Positions 1 to 8,501 of a stretch of DNA of 64,000 bases are shown in pieces. Each line of letters starts with the position of its first letter. The first letter of the stretch is position 1. Origin of the DNA: Cellulomonas sp. S1-8 (GTDB lineage: Bacteria; Actinomycetota; Actinomycetes; Actinomycetales; Cellulomonadaceae); assembly GCF_026184235.1 (NCBI RefSeq), contig NZ_CP110806.1, forward strand, positions 3,348,001-3,412,000, given 5' to 3'. The notes below the pieces were generated by a model. The model made no database searches. It worked only from the letters and a program-made list of their open reading frames with translations, and was not told where the DNA came from. A program made the position numbers and the translations under genes.

Positions 1-1492
1 GCGTGACGTCGAGCTCGACGGCGCGGCCGTCGCGGACGACGGTGAGCGTGACGTCGTCGCCGGACGTCAGCGAGCGGACGAACGCCGTGAGCGACTCGGC
101 ACCGCCGACCGGGTCGTCCCCGATCGCGACGATGACGTCACCGTCCTGCACGGCGGCCTCGGCGGCCGGCGAGCCCTCGCTGACCGACTCCACGACCGCG
201 CCGCGGCGCGTGACGCCGTCGGCGGTCGCCGTGCCGTCGGACAGCGTGACGCCGAGGAACGCGTGCTCCGCCTGCCCGTCCTCGATGAGCTGCGCCGCGA
301 TGTTCCGGGCCAGGTCCACCGGGATCGCGAACCCGAGGCCGATCGACCCTGACTGCTGGCTGAGCGTCGCGATCGACGACGTGATGCCGATGACCCGGCC
401 CGTCGCGTCGAACAGCGGACCGCCGGAGTTGCCGGGGTTGATCGCGGCGTCGATCTGGACCGCGTTCGTCACGGCGGCCTCGCCGCCGACCTCCTGCGTC
501 GAGACGGGGCGGTTCAGGGCCGAGACGATGCCCGTGGTCACCGTGTTGGCCAGACCCAGCGGGTTGCCGACCGCCATGACCGGGTCGCCGACCGTGACGT
601 CGTCGGAGTCCCCGAACGCAGCCGCCTGGAGGTCGTCGGGGGCGTCGACGACCTGCAGGACCGCGAGGTCCGTGCTCGCGTCGGTGCCCACGACCTCGGC
701 CTCGAGCATGCGGCCGTCGGTCAGCGTGACCTGGACGTTGCCCTGGGCGCCGGCGACGACGTGGTTGTTGGTCACGACGTGACCGTCGTCGTCGATGATG
801 ACGCCGGAGCCCTGACCGCCGCCCGACTGCGTCTGCACGTCGATCGCGACGACGGACGCCTGCACGGCGGACGCGACGGCCTGCCAGTTGGGGTTCTCGG
901 TGCTCGAGCCGGACACGGGGACCTGGTCGGTCTCCGTGCGGCCGACGTCGGCGAGCGACGCGGAGCGCACCGGGTCGCTCGCCCCGGCCAGGACGTCGAG
1001 GCCGCCGAGGCTCGCGACGGAGCCACCGCCGACCAGGAGGCCGACGGCCGCGGCCGACGCGATCCACACCCAGGCGCGCGACCGGCGCCGCGGTGCGGGG
1101 TCGGCGGGTGCGGCCCACGGGTCGGTGGGCGGTGGTACGGCGCCCGGGGGCACCTGGCCGGGTGCGGCCGCCGTGCCCGGCGACCAGGGGTTCGTCCCGG
1201 GCGCGCCGGCGACAGGGTGGTCGGTGGCGGGGTGGTCGACGACCGGGTGGTCGGTGGCGGGGTGGTCGGTGGCGGGTGCGCCACCGCCCACGGTCACGGG
1301 CCGCCGGGCGGCGCGCTGTGCGGCCTCGTACCGCGCCCAGTGCTGCGCGGGCGTCAGCCGGGCGGCGGGGTCGTCGGCGGGTGCCGGAGGCGGCTGGACC
1401 GCGAGCGGCTGCGTCGCGTCGTGCGCCGGCAGCGGCTGGGTCGGGTGGTCCTGCGGGTGGCTGCCCGGTTGCGGCTGAGGTGTGGTGGTCAT
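1..1492 (-). CDS. HtrA/DegP-type trypsin-like serine protease with PDZ domain (3' end outside window)
   Basis: About 497 residues are visible; the C-terminus lies before base 1. The protein is a membrane-anchored protease expected to degrade or chaperone misfolded proteins outside the cell membrane. Order seen: Pro/His-rich cytoplasmic tail of about 115 residues with repeated ATDHP units, one transmembrane segment (WVWIASAAAVGLLVGGG), an extracytoplasmic trypsin-like domain with catalytic His in VVTNNHVVAG, Asp in STDLAVLQV and Ser in NPGNSGGPLF, then the start of a PDZ domain (AFLGVTL...GSPAAEAAVQDGDVIVAIG). The ATG at 1492 is preceded by AAGGAGG at 1504-1498. It lies 107 nt downstream of menD on the same strand. 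HtrA family assignment is firm; which paralogue is not decidable. Confidence 0.93.
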   Translation of the reverse strand, partial: MTTTPQPQPGSHPQDHPTQPLPAHDATQPLAVQPPPAPADDPAARLTPAQHWARYEAAQRAARRPVTVGGGAPATDHPATDHPVVDHPATDHPVAGAPGTNPWSPGTAAAPGQVPPGAVPPPTDPWAAPADPAPRRRSRAWVWIASAAAVGLLVGGGSVASLGGLDVLAGASDPVRSASLADVGRTETDQVPVSGSSTENPNWQAVASAVQASVVAIDVQTQSGGGQGSGVIIDDDGHVVTNNHVVAGAQGNVQVTLTDGRMLEAEVVGTDASTDLAVLQVVDAPDDLQAAAFGDSDDVTVGDPVMAVGNPLGLANTVTTGIVSALNRPVSTQEVGGEAAVTNAVQIDAAINPGNSGGPLFDATGRVIGITSSIATLSQQSGSIGLGFAIPVDLARNIAAQLIEDGQAEHAFLGVTLSDGTATADGVTRRGAVVESVSEGSPAAEAAVQDGDVIVAIGDDPVGGAESLTAFVRSLTSGDDVTLTVVRDGRAVELDVT

Positions 1493-1599
1493 GGGTGCCT
1501 CCTTGTCGGACTCCATGAGACACCCGGGTCCTGGGATCGCGCTCGCTGCCACCTGGACGTTTGCTGTGAGATCCCGCGGACGACCCCGCGCGACCGAGG

Positions 1600-3561
1600 T
1601 CAGGCCAGCGGCGACAGGGCCTTGTCGACGGCGGCGGCGACCTCGGCCTGGAGGCGCTCGACGAGCGACCGTCGGTGCGTGCGGTCCACCCGCACCTCGA
1701 CGACGCTCGTCCCGGTGCCCGGCGCCGCGAGGGCGGGCAGCAGCCCCTCGGTGTCCACGACGCGCGTGTGCCGCACCCCGTACCCCGCGCACAGCGCCGC
1801 GACGTCCACGCCGTGCGGCGTCGCGAACACCCGCTCGAACACGTCGGCCCGGTCCGGCTCACCGGGCTCGAGCGTCGTGAACACCGAGCCGCCGTCGTCG
1901 TTCGCGACCACGATCTGCAGGTCCACGGTCGGCTCCGCGGGCCCACGCAGCAGCCCTCCGACGTCGTGCAGGAACGTCAGGTCGCCCAGGTAGGCGCGCA
2001 CCCGGCGGTGCGGCAGGGCGAGCGCGACTCCGGTGGCCGTGGCGATCGTGCCGTCGATCCCGGCCAGCCCGCGGTTGGCGAGCACGAGGGGCGCGAGGTC
2101 CCAGCGCGCGACGAGGTCGAGGTCCCGCACCGGGTTCGACGACCCCACGACGAGCACGTCGTCCGGTGCGCTCGCCCGTGCCACGGCGCGCGCGAGCGCC
2201 CAGCCGCTGACCCGGGGGCCGCTGCGGGACCGGCGCGCGTCCTCCGGCGTGTCGAGCAGCCCCGCCAGGACGTCCTGCGCGGCCGCGTCCGCGGTGCGCC
2301 ACGCGTCGAGCCAGCCCGCGGGCGCGCCGACGCGTCCCTGCCGCATGCGCGGCGGCACCTCGAGCAGCACCTGGGACGCGTTGCGCGCCGCGTCGGGCCA
2401 GTCCGTGCCGCGCGGCGCGACGACGAGCACCTCGACGTCCGGGCGGGCCAGCAGCTGCTGCACGGGCCGCGTGAGCGTCGGGCGCCCCAGCACGACGACG
2501 CGCCCGACCCGGCCGCCGAGGCGGTCGTCGGCGAGCAGCAGCCGGTAGGCCGCGACGGCGCTGGGTCCCTGCCGCGCCCCCGACGACGGCTCCGCGAGCA
2601 GCGGCCAGCCGTTGGCCTCGGCGAGCCGCGCCGCGCCGGGACCGGCGCCGTCGCCCGCCACGACGACGGTCGGGACGGCGCCGCGCGCCCGCCGCGAGGG
2701 GCGCGCGCGGTCGTCGGCGAGGTCGTCGGTCGCCTCGACCACGAGCGGCTGGGCGTCCGTGAGGGCCGCCGCCGGCTCGGCGGGCTGGGCGCGACCGGCG
2801 ACGTGCGTGAGCCCCGCGACCGACGGCGCGGGCCAGGGCTCGTCGCCCGGCACGAGCGGCTCACGGAACGCGAGGTTGAGGTGCACCGGGCCGGGGTCGC
2901 CCGTGCGGGCGCCGGTCGCGGCGGCGAGCGCACGCGAGACCGTGCGGCGCAGGTCGCGGTCCTCACCGGTCCGCCCCGTGGGGGCGGGCACGTCGACCGC
3001 GAGGCGGACCGAGGACGTGAACAGCTGGGCCTGCTCCGTCGTCTGGTTGGCGCCCGTGCCGCGCAGCTCGTGCGGGCGGTCGGCCGTGAGGAGCACGAGG
3101 GGCAGGCCCGCGTGGTGCGCCTCGAGGACCGCCGGGTGCAGGTTCGCGACCGCCGTCCCCGACGTCGTCACGACGGCGACCGGCCGGGCAGGGCCGGGGC
3201 CGCGCGCCCGCGTGCGCGGACGCCTTCGCCAGCCCGAGGGCGAGGAACCCGGCGTCGCGCTCGTCGACGCGGACGTGCAGGCGCAGCGCGGGGGCGCCGG
3301 CGGGACGCTCGTCGTCGGGGCGGGCCGCGTCGGCGAACGCGTACGCCAGCGGGGCGCTGCGCGAGCCGGGCGCGAGCACGACGTCGCGCACCCCGAGCGA
3401 CGCGAGCGCCTGCACGAGGACCCGAGCCGCGGCGACGGCCGGCACCGGCTCGCCGGACGCGCCGGCCGGCGCGAGGGGCCGGAGGTGCGCCGGCGGCGGC
3501 GCGGCGCAGGCGGGTCCTCGGGGACGGGGGTCACGTCGCCATCATGCCCGAGCGCCATCAT
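1600..3561 (-). CDS. menD: 2-succinyl-5-enolpyruvyl-6-hydroxy-3-cyclohexene-1-carboxylate synthase MenD, with two apparent compensating frameshifts
   Basis: MenD is the ThDP-dependent enzyme joining isochorismate and 2-oxoglutarate in menaquinone synthesis. The N-terminal block ([36 protein letters not shown]) reads in one frame between about 3215 and 3490. The rest ([35 protein letters not shown]-terminal ThDP part [11 protein letters not shown] and [11 protein letters not shown]) reads in another frame down to the TGA at 1600. The second frame also holds an ATG at 3561 overlapping the menC stop as ATGA. The total span is divisible by three, so a -1 shift near 3490-3520 and a +1 shift near 3190-3225, both in G/C-rich runs, would restore one 653-residue protein. 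A GTG at 3445 is an alternative start needing one shift. Sequencing error or a real lesion cannot be told apart here; all catalytic blocks are intact. Confidence 0.85.
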   Translation of the reverse strand: MMALGHDGDVTPVPEDPPAPRRRRRTSGPSRRPARPASRCRPSPRLGSSCRRSRRSGCATSCSRPARAAPRWRTRSPTRPAPTTSVPPAPPRCACTSASTSATPGSSPSGWRRRPRTRARGPGPARPVAVVTTSGTAVANLHPAVLEAHHAGLPLVLLTADRPHELRGTGANQTTEQAQLFTSSVRLAVDVPAPTGRTGEDRDLRRTVSRALAAATGARTGDPGPVHLNLAFREPLVPGDEPWPAPSVAGLTHVAGRAQPAEPAAALTDAQPLVVEATDDLADDRARPSRRARGAVPTVVVAGDGAGPGAARLAEANGWPLLAEPSSGARQGPSAVAAYRLLLADDRLGGRVGRVVVLGRPTLTRPVQQLLARPDVEVLVVAPRGTDWPDAARNASQVLLEVPPRMRQGRVGAPAGWLDAWRTADAAAQDVLAGLLDTPEDARRSRSGPRVSGWALARAVARASAPDDVLVVGSSNPVRDLDLVARWDLAPLVLANRGLAGIDGTIATATGVALALPHRRVRAYLGDLTFLHDVGGLLRGPAEPTVDLQIVVANDDGGSVFTTLEPGEPDRADVFERVFATPHGVDVAALCAGYGVRHTRVVDTEGLLPALAAPGTGTSVVEVRVDRTHRRSLVERLQAEVAAAVDKALSPLA

Positions 3562-3570
3562 GCCCGAGCG
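3539..3570. repeat. 16-bp tandem duplication at the menC/menD junction
   Basis: The 16-mer ccatcatgcccgagcg occurs twice head to tail (3539-3554 and 3555-3570) without mismatch. On the minus strand each copy contains ATGATGG, so the menC stop and the ATG of menD are both duplicated; the second ATGATGG lies 16 nt further downstream, out of frame with the first. It looks like a recent slippage duplication. Confidence 0.9.
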
Positions 3571-4514
3571 CGCACGGCGGCGAGGCGCGCGCCCCAGCGT
3601 GCGGCGAGCGCCGGCTCGGCTGCCGCGGCCGCCAGCAGGTCCGCCGTCGGCAGCGGCCGCCGCACCTCGATCCGGCCGTCGCGCGGCAGCAGGGGGTCGG
3701 CCACGAGGTCCTGCGCGAGCAGCGCCGCCGTGGCCAGGCCGCACGCGTACGGCAGCTCGGGCAGGGCGGCGGCCAGCGCGAGCCCGGCGGCGAGCCCGAC
3801 GGACGACTCGAGCGCGGACGACACCACCACCGGCAGCCCGACCTGCTCGGCGAGCCGCAGGCACGCGCGCACGCCGCCGAGCGGCTGCACCTTGAGCACG
3901 ACGACGTCGGCGGCGTGCTGCCGCACGACCGCGAGCGGGTCGTCGCCGAGGCGGATCGCCTCGTCGGCGGCGATCGGCACGCGCGTGCGGCGGCGCAGCG
4001 CGGCGAGCGCCTCGACGCCCGGCACGGGCTGCTCGGCGTACTCGAGCCCGCCCGCGGCGTGGTCGAGGGCGTCCAGGCGCGTCGCCGCGGTGTCGACGTC
4101 CCAGGCGGCGTTCGCGTCCACCCGGATCGCGCCGTCGGGGCCGAGGGCGTCGCGCACCGCCTCGAGCCGGGCCTCGTCGGCGCCCGCGGGCTGCCCGGGC
4201 TCCGCGACCTTGACCTTGGCGGTGCGGCAGCCACCGGAGCCCGTGACGATGCGGTGCGCGTGCTCGGGGTCGACGGCCGGGACGGTCACGTTGACGGGCA
4301 CGTGCGTGCGCACGGCGGGGGGCCAGCCCTCGTCGGCGGCCTCGCGCGCCGCGCGCCACCAGCGCGCCGCTGTCGCGTCGTCGTAGTCCCAGAAGGGGCT
4401 GAACTCGCCCCACCCGGCGTCGCCGCGCACGAGCACGCCGTCGCGGCGCGTCAGCCCGCGGAACCGGGTGCGCAGCGGCACGTCCCACACGACGAGACCC
4501 GGCAGCGCACCCAC
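3558..4514 (-). CDS. menC: o-succinylbenzoate synthase MenC
   Basis: Enolase-superfamily enzyme that dehydrates SHCHC to o-succinylbenzoate in menaquinone synthesis. The 318-residue product shows the short actinobacterial form: acid/base Lys in CRTAKVKVAEPG, metal ligands in IRVDANAAWDV, YAEQPV and PIAADEAI, and the second catalytic Lys in VVVLKVQPLGG. The GTG at 4514 follows TAGCCT plus exactly 6 nt, arguing for a leaderless transcript. Its TGA overlaps the first possible ATG of menD, so the two are probably translationally coupled. It is divergent from menB, with a 56-bp palindrome between them. Confidence 0.93.
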   Translation of the reverse strand: MGALPGLVVWDVPLRTRFRGLTRRDGVLVRGDAGWGEFSPFWDYDDATAARWWRAAREAADEGWPPAVRTHVPVNVTVPAVDPEHAHRIVTGSGGCRTAKVKVAEPGQPAGADEARLEAVRDALGPDGAIRVDANAAWDVDTAATRLDALDHAAGGLEYAEQPVPGVEALAALRRRTRVPIAADEAIRLGDDPLAVVRQHAADVVVLKVQPLGGVRACLRLAEQVGLPVVVSSALESSVGLAAGLALAAALPELPYACGLATAALLAQDLVADPLLPRDGRIEVRRPLPTADLLAAAAAEPALAARWGARLAAVRARA

Positions 4515-4526
4515 CCCCCCAGGCTA
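4512..4526 (-). promoter_or_regulatory. putative leaderless -10 element of menC
   Basis: Minus strand reads TAGCCT (4526-4521), six G residues, then the GTG start codon. A -10 hexamer ending 6 nt before the start places the expected transcription start on the start codon itself. Confidence 0.55.
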
Positions 4527-4560
4527 AGCCGCCGCCCCCACCCCTCCGCCCCCACCCCGG

Positions 4561-4616
4561 CGACCGGAACCCGGGTCACCGCAACGGCCGCCGGACGGTG
4601 ACCCCGGTTCCGGTCG
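4561..4616. repeat. 56-bp palindromic element (copy 1), menC/menB intergenic
   Basis: Inverted repeat with 21-nt arms (4561-4581, 4596-4616; 20 of 21 positions pair) around a 14-nt loop. It begins CGACCGGAACC and ends GGTTCCGGTCG. The right arm matches that of the element at 61912-61967 at 18 of 21 positions. It sits between two divergent promoters and ends 16 nt before the menB -10 hexamer, so it may be an operator or a dispersed hairpin repeat. Confidence 0.8.
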
Positions 4617-4632
4617 GCGGGGGGCGGGCGCC

Positions 4633-4647
4633 TACCCTGGGGCGGTG
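4633..4647 (+). promoter_or_regulatory. putative leaderless -10 element of menB
   Basis: TACCCT at 4633-4638, then ggggcg, then the GTG start. No Shine-Dalgarno sequence precedes the GTG. Confidence 0.55.
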
Positions 4648-5628
4648 AGTGAGAGCGGCACGTCTGCCCCCCTGCCCGCGCGCGTCTCGGAGACGTTCGA
4701 CCCGACCCGGTGGCGCGACGTCGCGGGGTTCGAGCACCTCACGGACGTCACCTACCACCGGGGGCGGGCGCGGCCCACGGCCGAGCAGGCCGCCGCGGGT
4801 GCGGTCGAGCGCGACCTGCCCGTGGTCCGGGTCGCGTTCCACCGTCCCGAGGTCCGCAACGCGTTCCGGCCGGGCACGGTCGACGAGCTGTACGCCGTGC
4901 TCGACCACGCCCGCACGACGTCCGACGTGGGCACGGTGCTGCTCACCGGCAACGGGCCGTCCCCCAAGGACGGCGGGTGGGCGTTCTGCTCCGGCGGCGA
5001 CCAGCGCATCCGCGGCCGTGACGGCTACCGGTACGCCGACGGTGACACGGCCGACGCCGTCGACCCGGCGCGCGCGGGCCGGCTGCACATCCTCGAGGTG
5101 CAGCGGCTGATGCGGACGATGCCGAAGGTCGTCGTCGCGCTCGTCAACGGGTGGGCGGCCGGCGGCGGGCACTCGCTGCACGTCGTCGCGGACCTGACGA
5201 TCGCCAGCCGCGAGCATGCGCGCTTCAAGCAGACCGACGCGAACGTCGGGTCGTTCGACGGCGGGTACGGCTCGGCGCTGCTGGCGCGGCAGGTGGGGCA
5301 GAAGCGGGCGCGGGAGATCTTCTTCCTGGCGCGGGAGTACTCGGCGGACGACGCCCACGCGTGGGGTGCCGTGAACGACGTCGTCGACCACGCGGACCTC
5401 GAGGACGCCGGGCTCGAGTACGCGCGGATCATCGCGACCAAGTCCCCGCAGGCGGTGCGGATGCTGAAGTTCGCGTTCAACCTGGCCGACGACGGGCTGG
5501 CCGGGCAGCAGGTCTTCGCGGGCGAGGCGACGCGCCTGGCGTACATGACGGACGAGGCCGTCGAGGGGCGCGACGCGTTCCTGCAGCGGCGCGACCCGGA
5601 CTGGTCCGGGTTCCCGTACGCCTACTGA
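4645..5628 (+). CDS. menB: 1,4-dihydroxy-2-naphthoyl-CoA synthase MenB
   Basis: Crotonase-fold enzyme that cyclises o-succinylbenzoyl-CoA to DHNA-CoA in menaquinone synthesis. The 327-residue product shows the oxyanion-hole region WAFCSGGDQRIRG and VNGWAAGGGHSLHVVADLTI, the characteristic FKQTDANVGSFDGGYGSALL segment, and the C-terminal WSGFPYAY ending typical of MenB. The long N-terminal part (FDPTRWRDVAGFEHLTDVTYHR) is usual for actinobacterial MenB. The GTG start at 4645 follows a TACCCT hexamer by 6 nt, suggesting a leaderless message. Confidence 0.96.
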   Translation: MSESGTSAPLPARVSETFDPTRWRDVAGFEHLTDVTYHRGRARPTAEQAAAGAVERDLPVVRVAFHRPEVRNAFRPGTVDELYAVLDHARTTSDVGTVLLTGNGPSPKDGGWAFCSGGDQRIRGRDGYRYADGDTADAVDPARAGRLHILEVQRLMRTMPKVVVALVNGWAAGGGHSLHVVADLTIASREHARFKQTDANVGSFDGGYGSALLARQVGQKRAREIFFLAREYSADDAHAWGAVNDVVDHADLEDAGLEYARIIATKSPQAVRMLKFAFNLADDGLAGQQVFAGEATRLAYMTDEAVEGRDAFLQRRDPDWSGFPYAY

Positions 5629-5660
5629 CCGACGAGGTCAGGGGTCGCCGGGGCTCGACG

Positions 5661-5849
5661 TCAGGCGGCTCCCGCCCACGACGCGAGGTCGACGACGGTG
5701 GCGAGCATCGCCCCGCCGCCGACGAGCAGCGCGACGAGGACGATGCCGGCGAGCACGACGGCGACCGCCGAGCGGACCGAGTGGTCCTCGGGGCCGCGCG
5801 CCGGGCGGGCGGGACGGACGGTGACGGGGAACGACGTGTGAGCGGCCAT
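5661..5849 (-). CDS. small single-pass membrane protein, function unknown
   Basis: Predicted 62-residue protein with an N-terminal polar stretch (VRPARPARGPEDHSVRS) and one C-terminal hydrophobic helix (AVAVVLAGIVLVALLVGGGAML). The ATG at 5849 is preceded by CACGCT and a 6-nt spacer containing GGAG. No family is recognised. It is convergent with menB; coding potential rests on the coherent membrane helix and start context only. Confidence 0.5.
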   Translation of the reverse strand: MAAHTSFPVTVRPARPARGPEDHSVRSAVAVVLAGIVLVALLVGGGAMLATVVDLASWAGAA

Positions 5850-6006
5850 GGCTCCAGCGTGGTCCGCACCGGCACCCCGCCGCGTCGCCCTGCGGGCCCG
5901 GCGTGCGCACCGCGCCGTCCACCCCGCGACGGCCCCTCGTACGTCGCCAGGACGACGGCGCGGCGTCCGACGTCCTCCCGGGGTATCGACCCGGACGGAC
6001 GCGCGA

Positions 6007-7094
6007 TCAGGACGTGGTCAGCGACCCGCTGCCCGCGGGCACGAGCTCGACCCAGGTGTTGCCCGGTGCGAGCGTCGCCTCGGACCCGTCGGCCAGGAAC
6101 AGCCGCATCGGCTGGTCCTGCGCGTCCTTCTGCCAGCGCGCGGCGACGACCTTGCCGCCGGTCGCCACGACGGCGTCCCCGGACCCGACGAGCTCGTACG
6201 TCGGGACAGCCGCGCCGCCCTGCGCACCGAACCCGGTGGCCGGGTGACCCGCGGTGATCGAGACGACGTTGACGGCCGAGAGCCGCGCACCGCTCGCACC
6301 CGTGGCCGGCGACCCGCCCTCCGAGCGCAGCCACGTGCCGCTGCCCGCGTCCCAGCTCCACACCGGGTTCGACTGGCCCGACAGGCGGAAGTCCAGCGTG
6401 CCGGCCGGGGCACCCGCGACGACGGCGGCCGCGCGGTCCGCGGACCGCGCGAACGCGAACTGCTCGCCCGGTGCCGTCCGGCCCGCCTCGGCGATCCCCA
6501 CCACTCGCGCAGCGAGCCGTAGACGTTGTGCGGCGCGGACCGGCCGCGGACGCGGTACAGCCCCGGTGCGCCGGCGTCGTGCGAGACCATCTGGACCCCG
6601 GAGGCGGTGACGAGGTCGAGGATGCCCGGCTGGCCGCCGGAGAACGCGAGGAGCCCGCCCAGGGGCGCCACGATCAGGGGGTCCATCGGACGGACCGACC
6701 GGATCGGCCCGACCTCCTCGGGAGCCTGGGAGTGGAACACGGCCACGAACCGGGAGACCTCGAACTCGACGATGGTCTCCCAGACCACGTCCGCCTGCTC
6801 CAGGCCGGACTGCGGGCGGGCCGACGACGTGTTCTCGATCTTCACCGCGATCGCCGGGCGCGGGTCGGGGGCGCCTGCGACACCCGTCAGCGGCCACGTC
6901 GGAGGCACCTCGGGGACGGGGACGGCCTGCTTGTCGACGGCGACGTCCGCACGGGACGTCACCGTCGGCCCGGGCTGCACCGTCGCGGGCGATCCGCACG
7001 CGGCGAGCGCGAGCAGCGCACCGACCGCCACCAGCCCACCGGACCGGTCACGCCACCTGCGCGTCGCACCCCTGCCTGCCGACCTCGCTGCCAT
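6007..7094 (-). CDS. DUF3048 (YerB-like) lipoprotein, interrupted by an apparent 1-nt deletion
   Basis: The N-terminal frame starts at ATG 7094 (GGAGAGA upstream), has a lipobox (LLALAACGS) and the DUF3048 core (IAVKIENTSSARPQSGLEQAD, GPIRSVRPMDPLIVAPLGG, SAPHNVYGSLREWW). Near 6497 the reading shifts: the conserved continuation GIAEAGRTAPGEQFAFARS and the rest of the domain lie in another frame that runs to the stop at 6007. The span is 1,088 nt, one short of a multiple of three, so a single missing base (expected EWLGIAEAG) restores a 362-residue lipoprotein. DUF3048 proteins of this type are extracytoplasmic and of unknown function. A sequencing error is the simplest reading. Confidence 0.82.
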
Positions 7095-7302
7095 CCGTCT
7101 CTCTCCGTCCCCCGCCGCGGCGGCGATCTCGCACTCGCGCGTCGGCGGGCGCCCCTGGGGCACCCGCCCGGGCGCGCCGGACCGCGCGCCACTCTACGGG
7201 TCGCGGCCCCACCTCCGGTTGCGCCACCCCGGGGGACGTGCTTGCACCGCCGGGGCGCGCCCTGGCGGCTCGCCTCCCGGCGCGCACGCCGCACGGACGA
7301 CC

Positions 7303-7317
7303 TACGCTGTGCGGGTG
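7303..7317 (+). promoter_or_regulatory. putative leaderless -10 element of menE
   Basis: TACGCT at 7303-7308 followed by gtgcgg and the GTG at 7315. The in-frame GTG at 7309 would begin directly on the hexamer edge, so 7315 is preferred. Confidence 0.5.
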
Positions 7318-8472
7318 GACCGGCCGCTGCGCGACGTGCCCGCGCAGGCGCGGGACCTCGTCACCGCGCTGGTCGCGGCGCTGGACGGCACCGGCCCGGC
7401 GGTGCGGGCCCTCGACGAGCCCGTCCCCGGGCCGGCGTCCCGCGTGCCCGCGGACGTCGCGGTGGTGGTGCGGACGTCCGGGTCGACCGGTCACCCGCGG
7501 GACGTGATGCTGTCCGCGGCGGCGTTGCGCGCCTCCGCCGACGCGACCGCGGCCCGGCTCGCGGGCCCGGGCTCGTGGCTGCTGGCGCTGCCCGTGCACC
7601 ACGTCGCGGGTCTCCAGGTCCTCCTGCGGGCGCTGCTGGCCGGTCGGGAGCCGACGACGCTGCCCGCGGGTCCGTTCCGCGCCCCCGTCTTCACGGGCGC
7701 CGCGCTCGCCGCGACCGACGGGCCCGGTCCGCACTACACCTCGCTCGTGCCGACGCAGGTGGTGCGCGTGCTCGACGACCCGGACGCGACCGCCGCGGCC
7801 CTCGCGTTCGACGCGATCCTCGTGGGCGGTGCCGCCTGCCCCCCGCCGCTGCTCGCCCGCGCCCGCGCCGCGGGGCTGCGCCTCGTCACCACCTACGGCA
7901 TGACGGAGACCTGCGGCGGCTGCGTGTACGACGGGCGCCCGCTGGACGGTGTCGAGGTGGCCGTCGACGCGGAGCACCGCATCGCGCTCACCGGCCCCAC
8001 GCTCGCGACCGGCTACCTGCACCGGCCCGACCTCGACGCGACGACGTTCGTCACGACGGGCGGTCGGCGCTGGCTGCGCACCGCCGACCGCGGCCGCCTC
8101 GACGACGGCCTGCTGCACGTCCTCGGCCGGCTCGACGACGTGCTCGTGTCGGGCGGCGTGAAGGTCGACCCGCTGGCGGTCGAGGAGGTCGTCGCGGGCT
8201 TCGCGGACGTGCGCGAGGTGTGCGTCGTCGGTGTGCCGGACCAGCACTGGGGGCAGTCCGTGGTGGCGGTCGTCGTGACGCGGGACGGTGCGGTGCCGCC
8301 GCTGACGGCGCTGCGCACGGCCGTCGCGTCGGCCCTCGGGCCGGCCAGCGCACCACGGCAGGTCGTCGTCGTCGACGAGCTGCCGATGCGGGGCCCCGGC
8401 AAGCCGGACCGCCGGGCCGTCGCGCGGCTCGCCACGCAGCGCATGACGTCGCCCCCGCCGACCGCCCCTTGA
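7315..8472 (+). CDS. menE: o-succinylbenzoate-CoA ligase MenE
   Basis: Adenylate-forming ligase that activates o-succinylbenzoate with CoA before MenB acts. The product of about 385 residues is the compact actinobacterial form: phosphate-binding loop VVVRTSGSTGHPRDV near residue 45, adenine/acyl pocket motif TTYGMTETCGGCVYDG near residue 195, hinge region TADRGRLDDGLLHVLGRLDDVLVSGGVKV, and the C-terminal catalytic lysine in GPGKPDRRAVARL. The start is set by the leaderless hexamer rather than by an RBS. menA follows after 29 nt and is probably co-transcribed. Confidence 0.93.
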   Translation: MDRPLRDVPAQARDLVTALVAALDGTGPAVRALDEPVPGPASRVPADVAVVVRTSGSTGHPRDVMLSAAALRASADATAARLAGPGSWLLALPVHHVAGLQVLLRALLAGREPTTLPAGPFRAPVFTGAALAATDGPGPHYTSLVPTQVVRVLDDPDATAAALAFDAILVGGAACPPPLLARARAAGLRLVTTYGMTETCGGCVYDGRPLDGVEVAVDAEHRIALTGPTLATGYLHRPDLDATTFVTTGGRRWLRTADRGRLDDGLLHVLGRLDDVLVSGGVKVDPLAVEEVVAGFADVREVCVVGVPDQHWGQSVVAVVVTRDGAVPPLTALRTAVASALGPASAPRQVVVVDELPMRGPGKPDRRAVARLATQRMTSPPPTAP

Positions 8473-8501
8473 ACGACCACACCCCCACCGACAGGAGCAC
8501 G

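Noticed and set aside
51..2000. Other long frames on both strands over the HtrA gene
   Set aside because: The HtrA reading frame has all catalytic motifs and a strong RBS; the others show no domain.
1675..4386. A 903-codon plus-strand frame opposite menD and menC
   Set aside because: Antisense shadow caused by lack of stop codons in GC-rich DNA; composition is Arg/Ala/Gly-biased and no motif is present.
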